A DNA stretch of 64,000 nucleotides from Robiginitalea biformata HTCC2501 (GTDB lineage: Bacteria > Bacteroidota > Bacteroidia > Flavobacteriales > Flavobacteriaceae), in assembly GCF_000024125.1 (NCBI RefSeq), contig NC_013222.1, positions 2,644,501 to 2,708,500 on the forward strand. The letters run 5' to 3'. The position numbers were made by a program, and so were the translations under genes. Shown here one piece after another: positions 16,991 through 24,714 of the stretch. The notes beneath the pieces are model-generated. The model was not told where the DNA came from. It was given only the letters and a program-made list of their open reading frames with translations, and ran no database searches. Position 1 is the first letter of the stretch; the number at the start of each line of letters is the position of its first letter.

Positions 16991-19425
16991 TATTCCGTTT
17001 CCTTGGGAGGACGTTTTACCAGTCGGTAGGTCACGGCGCCCAGCAGGAGTACCAGCAGAGCGATGGATCCCGCCAGGGATATCCGGCTTCCCTTCCGGAC
17101 AACTTCCGGTTCGAAACGGAAGGTCACCCGGTGTTCCCCGGCCGGCACCTCCAGGGCCCGCAGGGCGTAATTCACCCGAAAATGGTCGGCTTCCCGTCCA
17201 TCGATAGATGCCTGCCAGCCTTCAGGGTAATACATCTCAGAAAACACCAGCAAACCTTCATGGGCATTTCGAACCGTGTATTCCAGGAAATTCGGGCGAT
17301 AGGTATCCAGTTGGGCCGTGGCGGCTGAATCCCGGACGTATGCCCTGGAGCCGTATTCCGGGAAATCCGAGGTGTTGACCACGGCGGTACGGCTAACCTG
17401 CAGCGTATCCAGCGACCGGATAGCGGCATCCGCCGTGGGCACGGGAACCAGGTTTTCCACAAACCAGGCATTGCCCATTGCATTCGGGTTCAGGGTCACG
17501 GACGGGGCCCCTTCTTCATTGGTCTGTATCAGGTATTTGGTGTTCAGCATGTGAAGTACCTGCCGGTTGTCGCGGTAGATGTGGTAGTCGAATAAATCCA
17601 TTAAACGCCTGGGCTTAGCCGCATGGTAGCCCCCCAGGGAATGGTGGAAATACGAAGTCCGGGCCCCGTTGAGCCCCTCCCCCACATTCAGCACCCGGAA
17701 TACCGAGGTATCCCGAAGGATAACCTGGTCTGCCTGGGACATCGCTATCGGGGCGTTCATTCGCCTTTCCGGGACAAAATCCCCGGAATCCACGTATCGC
17801 TTGTCAACTCCGACCAGGTCGATCAGCAAGACAATGCCCAGGGCAGCCAGGGTCAGGTTCCGCCCCAGGCGGCCCTTGACATGCAGCCAGAGCAGCCCGG
17901 CCCCCGCCAGGACAATGATCAGGGACCGGATGGTGTCGGCAATATAGACAGCTTCCCGGTCTCTGCGGATTACCTGCATTACGTCTTCCCCAAAATACCG
18001 GGTCAACATCGGGTCGCTGCCGCCTGAAAAATCGAAAAGCCCCCTGGAGAGGAAGAGCAATACCCCCAAGCCGGCAAGGGACCCGGTCGCAACAACCAGG
18101 GCCCGAATTTTTTTGGATGCCTCCAGGGACGGGTCAAAAAAACGCTTCAATGCCAGGATGCCCAGGATGGGAAAGCAGAGTTCGAGAATGACCTGGGCCG
18201 AAGAGACGGCCCGGAACTTGTCGTAGAGCGGAAAATATTCGATCATCAGGTCCGTGAGCAGCGGGAAATTCTTTCCCCAGGAGAGCATCAGCGATAGTAT
18301 TGCTCCGCCGAGCAACCACCATTTGGCCCGGCCGCGAACGAGCAGCAGCCCGAGCAGGAAGAAAAACACAATCAGGGCTCCCACGTAGGCCGGGGCGGAA
18401 ACACCCGGCTGATCCCCCCAGTAGAGCTGGAGGTTGTTGCTGAACTCAAGCGCCTGGGAGCGCGGCACACCCTGGTCGATCAGAAATTCATACGTCTTGG
18501 ACCCCTCCCCCAGGGACTCTACGGAAGCCCCCCCGAAAAGCCTGGGGACGAACAGGTTCAGGGATTCCACAATCCCGTAGCTGTACTGGGTGATGTATTC
18601 GGTGTCCAGGCCGTCGGTCTGCTCCATGGGGTTACCCTCCGGGTCCAGGGTGAGCTGGGAGGGGCCCCGCGTACTCCAGGCTGCGTATTCCCGGGTAGCC
18701 ATCAGGGAGGCTGCGTTGGGCAGGATCCCAAGGAGAACCGCGAGAACCAGCAAACCCGTGGCCAGGGCAAAATGCTTCAGTTGCCCCCGACGGATAGCAT
18801 CGATCAGATACACCAGGCCCAGTACCAATACCAGCAACATAAAGTAATAGGTCATCTGATAGTGGTTCGCCTGGATTTCAAGGGCCATGGCAAAAGCTGT
18901 GAGCACAAATCCCCAGAGGTATTTTTTGCGGTAAACGAGCAGTATCCCGCCCAGCAACATGGGCAGGTAGCCCAGCGCGTGTGCCTTGGCATTGTGGCCA
19001 ACGCCCAGGATGATAATCAGGTAGGTGGAGAAGCCATAGGCCAAAGCCCCCAGGACGGCCAGCCGGTAATCCACTTTCAGGCAGCACATCAGGATGTAGA
19101 AGCTCAGCATATACAGGAAGAGGTAATCGGCCGGCCTGGGCAAAAAACGGATTGCCCGGTCCAGGTTCTTTACGTATTCATGGGGGTAGCGCGCGCCGAG
19201 CTGATAGGTGGGCATTCCCCCGAAGGCACTGTTGGTCCAATAGGGCTCCTCCCCGGTTTCTTTGCGGAATTCTTCCTGTTCCTGGGCCATCCCCCGGTAT
19301 TGGACGATGTCCGACTGGTAGATGACCTTGCCCTGGAGAACCGGGTAAAAATAGGCAAGGGACGCCAGCGCAAAGAAAACGGCTACGAAAAAGTGGGTAA
19401 AAAATTGTTTGAGGTCGAGGTTCAT
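16990..19425 (-). CDS. YfhO-family multi-pass membrane protein
   Basis: 811 residues with about 12 membrane helices, a large periplasmic loop region (about 560-780) and a closing helix (ISLAGSIALLVLLLGAVTYRL). Motifs such as PYWTNSAFGGMPTYQLGARYPHE near the N-terminus and the C-terminal FSEMYYPEGWQASIDG / VPAGEHRVTFRF are characteristic of the Bacteroidota YfhO family, GT-C-like proteins related to those that decorate lipoteichoic acid or surface polymers in Firmicutes. Adjacent glycosyltransferase and flippase genes fit a role in surface glycan assembly. It starts 18 bases after the DUF4834 gene. Confidence 0.85.
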   Translation of the reverse strand: MNLDLKQFFTHFFVAVFFALASLAYFYPVLQGKVIYQSDIVQYRGMAQEQEEFRKETGEEPYWTNSAFGGMPTYQLGARYPHEYVKNLDRAIRFLPRPADYLFLYMLSFYILMCCLKVDYRLAVLGALAYGFSTYLIIILGVGHNAKAHALGYLPMLLGGILLVYRKKYLWGFVLTAFAMALEIQANHYQMTYYFMLLVLVLGLVYLIDAIRRGQLKHFALATGLLVLAVLLGILPNAASLMATREYAAWSTRGPSQLTLDPEGNPMEQTDGLDTEYITQYSYGIVESLNLFVPRLFGGASVESLGEGSKTYEFLIDQGVPRSQALEFSNNLQLYWGDQPGVSAPAYVGALIVFFFLLGLLLVRGRAKWWLLGGAILSLMLSWGKNFPLLTDLMIEYFPLYDKFRAVSSAQVILELCFPILGILALKRFFDPSLEASKKIRALVVATGSLAGLGVLLFLSRGLFDFSGGSDPMLTRYFGEDVMQVIRRDREAVYIADTIRSLIIVLAGAGLLWLHVKGRLGRNLTLAALGIVLLIDLVGVDKRYVDSGDFVPERRMNAPIAMSQADQVILRDTSVFRVLNVGEGLNGARTSYFHHSLGGYHAAKPRRLMDLFDYHIYRDNRQVLHMLNTKYLIQTNEEGAPSVTLNPNAMGNAWFVENLVPVPTADAAIRSLDTLQVSRTAVVNTSDFPEYGSRAYVRDSAATAQLDTYRPNFLEYTVRNAHEGLLVFSEMYYPEGWQASIDGREADHFRVNYALRALEVPAGEHRVTFRFEPEVVRKGSRISLAGSIALLVLLLGAVTYRLVKRPPKETE

Positions 19426-19443
19426 CTTTGGGTCCGGGTCGGT

Positions 19444-19710
19444 TTAGGATTCTTCGACTTCCTCGTATTCGATATACTCCCCTACAGGCTCTGCGGGAGG
19501 TTGTTTGCGGGCGGGTTTCCGGTCGATGGTCACCTCCCCGGTCCTTCTGCTGCCCGGGTCCTCCGGAGCCCTGCCGCGGAAGGCTTCCTGAAAGTACTCT
19601 TCGGTCTTCCTCCTGGCATACCGCCTGAGCCACGGGCCTAACAGCCGCCCGAGCAGGAGCAGGAAATAGTAGCCGAGAAGCAGAACCAAAAGGAACTTTA
19701 AAATACCCAT
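19444..19710 (-). CDS. DUF4834 family small membrane protein
   Basis: 88 residues: a single N-terminal membrane helix (ILKFLLVLLLGYYFLLLLGRLL), a basic stretch (RRYARRKTEEYFQ) and an acidic C-terminus (YIEYEEVEES). Length and layout match DUF4834, a family restricted to Bacteroidota and of unknown role. It heads the operon with the YfhO-type, glycosyltransferase and flippase genes, with a TAnnTTTG element just upstream. A small accessory for the membrane glycan machinery is possible but unproven. Confidence 0.75.
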   Translation of the reverse strand: MGILKFLLVLLLGYYFLLLLGRLLGPWLRRYARRKTEEYFQEAFRGRAPEDPGSRRTGEVTIDRKPARKQPPAEPVGEYIEYEEVEES

Positions 19711-19730
19711 TAACTGATCACTCTGTATAT

Positions 19731-19738
19731 CAAAAGTA
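19731..19738 (-). promoter_or_regulatory. Candidate -7 element (TACTTTTG) for the glycan operon
   Basis: Minus-strand TACTTTTG (TAnnTTTG) lies 21 bases before the DUF4834 start. A TTG upstream is 25 bases away, slightly beyond the usual range, so support is moderate. Confidence 0.45.
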
Positions 19739-19788
19739 CGATTCCGACGTTGTATTAACTGTACAAAAGTCCTAAAATAATACTAAAT

Positions 19789-20850
19789 ATGGCATCAAAA
19801 ACCCGCGGAATCCTCAATGAAATCGGCAAATTCGGGCTTTTGGCCACTCTGTTGGCCTGGGGCCTGGCCGCGCATGCCCAATATACGGATGTCATCAATT
19901 CCAACCGCCCCGGCAAGGCCAATAGCGCCTACGCGGTGGGAAAAGGCGTTGTCCAACTCGAATCGGGCCTGGTTTACGAACAACAGGACCACGCCATCCT
20001 GAACACGGAATCCGGAATCTTCGGCGTGGATGTCGCTTTGAGGTACGGGCTGCTGTTTGAAGCGCTGGAACTCCAATACGAAGGAATCAACCAGAACCAG
20101 AATATTACCTACTCCAACCTGGGCACGGAGGCTTCTCTTACCGATTTCTACCGGAACCGTGTGGGCCTGAAATTCCTGATCTACGACCGCTACAAGGACC
20201 CGGAACGCAACAAGCCAAATATCAGGAGCTGGAGGGCCAACAACGTTTTCCAATTAAAAAACCTGATCCCTTCCGTGGCCCTCTACGGGGGGGCAAACTT
20301 CGTGTTGGGCGACAACCCGTTCTACCCCGGTGAACCTACGGTTTCTCCCCGGGCCATGGTGGCCACCCAAAGCCGGTTGTCCCCGAGGTTTGTCCTGGTC
20401 ACCAATATCGCCTACGACCGGATTGGGACGGATTTCCCCGAATGGAGCTACCTGGTTTCCATTTCCCACGCCTTCAGGAACCCGAAATGGAGTGTTTTTG
20501 TGGAAAACCAGGGCATCCAAAGCGACCGCTACTCCGATGTATTGCTCCGAAGCGGCGTCGCCTACCTGTTCAGCCCGAACTTCCAGGCCGATATCAACCT
20601 GGGCGCCGGCTTTAAAAACACCCCCAGCCGGATCTTTATCAGCTCCGGGGTTTCTTACCGGCTGGACTTCCACAAGGATCAGCTTATCCCGATTGAGGAC
20701 CAGGAGAAAATTGGCCGCAATAGCATGCGCCGGGGCGGGAGAAAACTATCCAAAGCCGAGAGGCGGAGCCAGCGACGGGCTGAAAAACGCAACAAAAAAC
20801 GGGAAAAAAGCGACGACGGGGGCGATGACTGGGAATTCAACCCAATCTGA
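19789..20850 (+). CDS. Outer-membrane beta-barrel protein (phenol-degradation MetA-like 'transporter')
   Basis: 353 residues. A signal sequence ends at AHAQ (about 31), followed by the typical opening YTDVINSNRPGKANSAYAVGKGVVQLESGL of the PF13557-type barrel family, then alternating hydrophobic strands (FVLVTNIAYDRIG, WSVFVENQGIQ, LLRSGVAYLFSPNFQADINLGAGF, FISSGVSYRLDF). An unusual tail of about 45 residues is strongly charged (SKAERRSQRRAEKRNKKREKSDDGGDD). A passive channel or uncharacterised envelope barrel; substrate unknown. Divergent from the glycan operon. The C-terminal charged extension is not part of the barrel and would lie in the periplasm or outside. Confidence 0.7.
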   Translation: MASKTRGILNEIGKFGLLATLLAWGLAAHAQYTDVINSNRPGKANSAYAVGKGVVQLESGLVYEQQDHAILNTESGIFGVDVALRYGLLFEALELQYEGINQNQNITYSNLGTEASLTDFYRNRVGLKFLIYDRYKDPERNKPNIRSWRANNVFQLKNLIPSVALYGGANFVLGDNPFYPGEPTVSPRAMVATQSRLSPRFVLVTNIAYDRIGTDFPEWSYLVSISHAFRNPKWSVFVENQGIQSDRYSDVLLRSGVAYLFSPNFQADINLGAGFKNTPSRIFISSGVSYRLDFHKDQLIPIEDQEKIGRNSMRRGGRKLSKAERRSQRRAEKRNKKREKSDDGGDDWEFNPI

Positions 20851-20925
20851 GGTTCGCGGAATTCAGAAAAACTACTTTACGCTATGCGGAAAGTTCCGTA
20901 ATATTGGAACCTGCAAACGCGTCCC

Positions 20926-22047
20926 ATGATCCGAATAGAAGAAGCGCATTCCAAAAGAGATATGAAGTCCTTTGTCCGCTTCCCCTTTACGCTGTACAAG
21001 GACTCCCCGTATTGGGTTCCGCCCATCATCCGCGAGGAGCTCGCCTCTTTCGACCCAAAGGTAAATCCCGTTTTTCGCCAGGCAGAGGCGCGGTTTTTCC
21101 TCGCCTACAGCGGCAGCGAGGTGGTGGGCAGGGTGGCTGCCATCATCAACCGGACCGAAGTGGAGCAACAGGGACTGAAAAAGATGCGGTTCGGTTGGTT
21201 CGATTTCAAGGACGATCCGGAAATCAGCAGGGCGTTGCTCGACAAAGTTGCTGAAATTGGCAATGACAATGGCCTGGAGTACATGGAAGGGCCCATGGGG
21301 TTTTCCAACCTGGATAAGGTTGGGGTACTTACCGAGGGTTTCGACCACATCGGGACGATGGTCACCTGGTACAACTACCCCTACTACGCTACCCACCTGG
21401 AAAATCTCGGATTTACGCGCGAAAAGGAGTACCTGGAGAGCAAATTCCCCGCGGCAAACGCGGATCCCCGGCTGTTTACCCGTATTGAAGCAACCATTCG
21501 CCAGCGCTATGGGCTACGGGCCCTGAACTTCACGAAAACTTCTGAAATCATGCCCTGGGCGGACAAGATGTTTGACCTTTTTAATGCATCCTATGCGCGG
21601 TTGTCATCTTTTGTGCCGATTTCCGAGGAACAGAAGGCGTACTTCAAGAAAAAGTATATCGGGTTTATTAACCCGGAATACATCAAATTCGTGGTAGACG
21701 AAGACGACCGGATTATCGCCTTTGCCATCGTGATGCCCTCCTTTTCCAAAGCTTTGCAGAAAGCACGGGGAAAATTGTTCCCCTTTGGTTTTCGTCACCT
21801 GTTGCACGCCCGGAAACACAACAAGGACGCTATATTCTACCTGATCGGGATCGAGCCGGAATTCCAGAATAAGGGGATTACCTCAATCATCTTCAACGAA
21901 TACTACAAGGTTTTTCAGGAAAAAGGTGTAACCATGTGCTACCGGACGCCGGAACTGGCAGAAAACAAGGCCATCCAGCAAATGTGGAAACACTTTTCAC
22001 CCGTCGTTTACAAACGGAGGTGCACGTATCGGAAACAACTCGGCTGA
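20926..22047 (+). CDS. GNAT-like acyltransferase candidate
   Basis: 373 residues, no signal peptide. The region near 300-320 (FYLIGIEPEFQNKGITSIIFNEYYKVF) resembles GNAT motif A, with QNKGIT in place of Q/RxxGxG/A, where acyl-CoA pyrophosphate binds. The rest (FVRFPFTLYKDSPYWVPP near the start, GPMGFSNLDKVGVL, LAENKAIQQMWKHF near the end) looks like the large two-domain GNAT proteins found beside lipid genes in Bacteroidota. It is convergent with the putative cysteate acyltransferase gene and could be the N-acyltransferase that turns capnine into N-acyl-capnine; that is a hypothesis. Function otherwise unknown. Confidence 0.6.
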   Translation: MIRIEEAHSKRDMKSFVRFPFTLYKDSPYWVPPIIREELASFDPKVNPVFRQAEARFFLAYSGSEVVGRVAAIINRTEVEQQGLKKMRFGWFDFKDDPEISRALLDKVAEIGNDNGLEYMEGPMGFSNLDKVGVLTEGFDHIGTMVTWYNYPYYATHLENLGFTREKEYLESKFPAANADPRLFTRIEATIRQRYGLRALNFTKTSEIMPWADKMFDLFNASYARLSSFVPISEEQKAYFKKKYIGFINPEYIKFVVDEDDRIIAFAIVMPSFSKALQKARGKLFPFGFRHLLHARKHNKDAIFYLIGIEPEFQNKGITSIIFNEYYKVFQEKGVTMCYRTPELAENKAIQQMWKHFSPVVYKRRCTYRKQLG

Positions 22048-22117
22048 TCCGTTCCGCGAAACCGGCAAGCCCTCCAATTCCAGAACCCGCGATTCCTTCC
22101 GTCCCGGCCTAATAAAG

Positions 22118-22144
22118 AAAAACCCGGCGCCGTGCCGGGTTTCC
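22118..22144. terminator. Bidirectional intrinsic terminator
   Basis: AAACCCGGC (22120-22128) pairs with GCCGGGTTT (22134-22142) over a 5-base loop, A-rich on the left (AATAAAGAAA) and T-containing on the right. It lies between the convergent GNAT-like gene and capB and can serve both strands. Confidence 0.75.
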
Positions 22145-22167
22145 TGTTCTGTAAAATTGCTCCCGGG

Positions 22168-23427
22168 TTACTCCCCCATGGCCGCAGCAACCGCCGCAGA
22201 GAGCCGTTTGTAGGTGCCGTTTTGCAGTCGTTCGCGGATGGCGGAAAAAGCCTCCAGCGTTTCCTCTATATCCTCGGCTGTGTGGGTGGCCGTAGGGATC
22301 ATTCGCAATAGGATCAGTCCCTTGGGGATTACCGGATATACCACAATGGAGCAGAATATACCGTAATTTTCCCGCAGGTCCTTAACCAGTGCCATCGCCT
22401 CCGGGATGCTACCGTTCAGGTATACCGGGGTGACGCAGGAACTGGTAGTCCCGATATCGAATCCGCGTTCCTTCAGCCCGTTTTGCAGGGCATTGACGTT
22501 CTCCCAGAGTTTTTCCTTGAGTTCCGGCATGGTGCGGAGCATTTCCAGGCGTTTCAGGGCTCCCTTCACGTAAACCATGGGCAGGGATTTGGCGAACATC
22601 TGGGAACGCAGGTTGTATTTCAGGTAGTCGATGATTTCCTGGTCGGCCGCTAAAAAGGCGCCTATTCCGGCCATGGATTTCGCAAAGGTGGCGAAGTAGA
22701 CGTCAATCTCGTCCTGAACCCCCTGCTCTTCCCCGGCCCCGGCCCCGGTTTTCCCGAGGGTTCCGAATCCGTGTGCATCGTCTACCAGCAGGCGGAAGTT
22801 GTATTTTTCCTTCAGGGCCACAATCTCCTTGAGTTTTCCCTGTTCGCCCCGCATTCCAAACACGCCTTCCGAAATCACCAGGATGCCTCCCCCGGTTTGT
22901 TCGGCCAGTTTCACCGCCCGTTCCAGGTTTTTCTCCAGGGACTCGATGTCGTTGTGCTTAAAGGTAAAGCGTTTCCCCACGTGCAGCCGGACCCCGTCGA
23001 TAATACAGGCGTGGGAATCCACGTCGTATACGATGATATCGTCCTTGGACACCAGGGCGTCGATGGCCGACATAATCCCCTGGTAGCCGAAATTCAGCAG
23101 GTAGGCAGCCTCTTTGTCCACAAACTCGGCCAATTCTTTTTCGAGTTGTTCGTGGTAATCCGTATGGCCGCTCATCATGCGGGCACCCATCGGATAGGCG
23201 GCTCCGTGTTCCAGGGCGGCTTCCCCGTCTACTTTTTTGATTTCCGGGAGGTTGGCGAGGCCGAGGTAGTCGTTGATGCTCCAGGTAATCACCTCTTTGC
23301 CCTGGAATTTCATCCGGTTCGAGATAGGGCCTTCCAGTTTCGGAAAGACGAAATACCCTTCGGCCTGGGAAGCCCAGCGTCCCAGCGGACCCTTATTCTC
23401 AATAATTCGATCGAATATATCTTTCAT
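22168..23427 (-). CDS. capB: Cysteate C-fatty acyltransferase-like alpha-oxoamine synthase
   Basis: 419-residue PLP enzyme of the alpha-oxoamine synthase family (KBL, BioF, serine palmitoyltransferase). The PLP lysine is in TFAKSMAGIGAF, the aspartate in LLVDDAHGFGTLG, and substrate loops in SINDYLGLANLPE and GARMMSGHTDYHEQLE. Family members with this form in Bacteroidota condense L-cysteate with a fatty acyl thioester to give 3-ketocapnine, first step of sulfonolipids; serine palmitoyltransferase is the alternative. The cysteate reading rests on the cysteate-synthase-like gene 175 bases upstream on the same strand. A -7 element (23507-23514) indicates its own promoter. No capC-type reductase is in the window. 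Confidence 0.75.
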   Translation of the reverse strand: MKDIFDRIIENKGPLGRWASQAEGYFVFPKLEGPISNRMKFQGKEVITWSINDYLGLANLPEIKKVDGEAALEHGAAYPMGARMMSGHTDYHEQLEKELAEFVDKEAAYLLNFGYQGIMSAIDALVSKDDIIVYDVDSHACIIDGVRLHVGKRFTFKHNDIESLEKNLERAVKLAEQTGGGILVISEGVFGMRGEQGKLKEIVALKEKYNFRLLVDDAHGFGTLGKTGAGAGEEQGVQDEIDVYFATFAKSMAGIGAFLAADQEIIDYLKYNLRSQMFAKSLPMVYVKGALKRLEMLRTMPELKEKLWENVNALQNGLKERGFDIGTTSSCVTPVYLNGSIPEAMALVKDLRENYGIFCSIVVYPVIPKGLILLRMIPTATHTAEDIEETLEAFSAIRERLQNGTYKRLSAAVAAAMGE

Positions 23428-23506
23428 GGAGTTTAGCTTGGTTGCGCAGGAAACCTACCGGGAAGCATGTTGCAAAACGCGAATTTCCGCGGGTAGCGAT
23501 CCGAGG

Positions 23507-23514
23507 CAAAAGTA
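23507..23514 (-). promoter_or_regulatory. Candidate -7 element (TACTTTTG) for capB
   Basis: Minus-strand TACTTTTG in the 175-base spacer upstream of capB, about 80 bases before its ATG. No TTG at the right distance. It would let capB be expressed separately from capA. Confidence 0.4.
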
Positions 23515-23602
23515 AAGAAATTTAAAGCGAATTCATAGCATCGGGAGGAAGCAATTGCGGGAATTTTCCACAATCTGCAGGATGTACCAGGCTGGCCTGA
23601 AA

Positions 23603-24643
23603 TTACTTGATTACCTGGATTTGCTGCTCTTCCCCGACGTGTTTGCTGTCGAAGAACCCCTGATCCTCCATCCATTTGTCGCTGTAGATTTTGCTCATAT
23701 AACGACTGCCGTGGTCCGGGAAGATCACCACAACGCGGCTATTTGCGTCGAATGTTTTGTCTTCCTGCAGTTGTTTGAGAGCCTGCATGGCCGCGCCGCT
23801 CGTATACCCCGCAAAAATCCCCTCCTTATGGCAGAGTTCCCGGGCAGTATGGGCGCTCTCTTCATCGGTCACCTTGATAAACTCGTCGATAACGGTAAAA
23901 TCCGTAGCGTCCGGGATCAGGTTCTTGCCGAGGCCCTCGATCCGGTACGGATAGATTTCCTCCGTGTCGAATTCCCCGGTTTCGTGGTATTTCTTCAGGA
24001 CGGAGCCGTAGGCATCCACCCCGATGATCCGGATATCCGGATTTTGCTCCTTCAGGTAGCGCGCCGTACCCGAAATGGTGCCCCCTGTGCCGCTGCAGGC
24101 CACCAGGTGGGTAATCTGGCCTCCGGTCTGTTCCCAGATCTCAGGCCCGGTGGTGGCGTAGTGGGCCTTGATATTAAAATCGTTGAAATACTGGTTGATG
24201 TAAATGGAGTTCTGGGTTTCCTGGTGAAGCCTTTTGGCTACCTGGTAATAGGACCTGGGGTCGTCTGCGCTCACGTGGGCGGGACAGATATACACCTTGG
24301 CACCCATGGAACGAAGCATATCGATCTTATCCCTGGAAGACTTGGAACTCACCGCCAGGATACATTCGTACCCCTTGATGATGCTGACCATGGCCAGGCT
24401 GAAGCCCGTATTCCCGGAGGTGGTTTCGATTACTGTGCTGCCGGGCTTGAGAATCCCGCTCCGTTCGGCCTCTTCAATGATAAAATGGGCAATCCGATCC
24501 TTGGAGGAATGACCCGGGTTGAAGGCCTCGAGTTTGGCGTAGTATTCCCCGGGGAAGCCGGCCGTCAGACGATTCAAACGGACCAGGGGGGTTTTTCCAA
24601 TAAGTTCAAGGATATTGTTAAACGCCTGTATCTCTTGTTTCAT
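23603..24643 (-). CDS. capA: PLP-dependent cysteate synthase-like enzyme (beta-family)
   Basis: 346-residue fold-type II PLP enzyme of the cysteine synthase/cystathionine beta-synthase family. PLP lysine in [10 protein letters not shown] (about 47), phosphate-binding loops TSGNTG and GTGGTISG. Some positions differ from housekeeping O-acetylserine sulfhydrylases ([19 protein letters not shown]; a 30-residue C-terminal tail). With a neighbouring alpha-oxoamine synthase this fits L-cysteate synthase, which makes cysteate from phosphoserine and sulfite for sulfonolipid synthesis (CapA in Capnocytophaga). Sequence alone cannot exclude a cysteine synthase. A TAnnTTTG site (24693-24700) lies upstream. 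Confidence 0.7.
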   Translation of the reverse strand: MKQEIQAFNNILELIGKTPLVRLNRLTAGFPGEYYAKLEAFNPGHSSKDRIAHFIIEEAERSGILKPGSTVIETTSGNTGFSLAMVSIIKGYECILAVSSKSSRDKIDMLRSMGAKVYICPAHVSADDPRSYYQVAKRLHQETQNSIYINQYFNDFNIKAHYATTGPEIWEQTGGQITHLVACSGTGGTISGTARYLKEQNPDIRIIGVDAYGSVLKKYHETGEFDTEEIYPYRIEGLGKNLIPDATDFTVIDEFIKVTDEESAHTARELCHKEGIFAGYTSGAAMQALKQLQEDKTFDANSRVVVIFPDHGSRYMSKIYSDKWMEDQGFFDSKHVGEEQQIQVIK

Positions 24644-24692
24644 ACACTAAGGTTAGGCTCATAAACCGGCCGATGCGGTTCGGATTTGGAGG

Positions 24693-24700
24693 CAAAATTA
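24693..24700 (-). promoter_or_regulatory. Candidate -7 element (TAATTTTG) for capA
   Basis: Minus-strand TAATTTTG lies 49 bases before the capA ATG, in the short space after the oligopeptidase B stop. No clear -33 TTG. Confidence 0.45.
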
Positions 24701-24714
24701 CTATTTTTTTTGGA

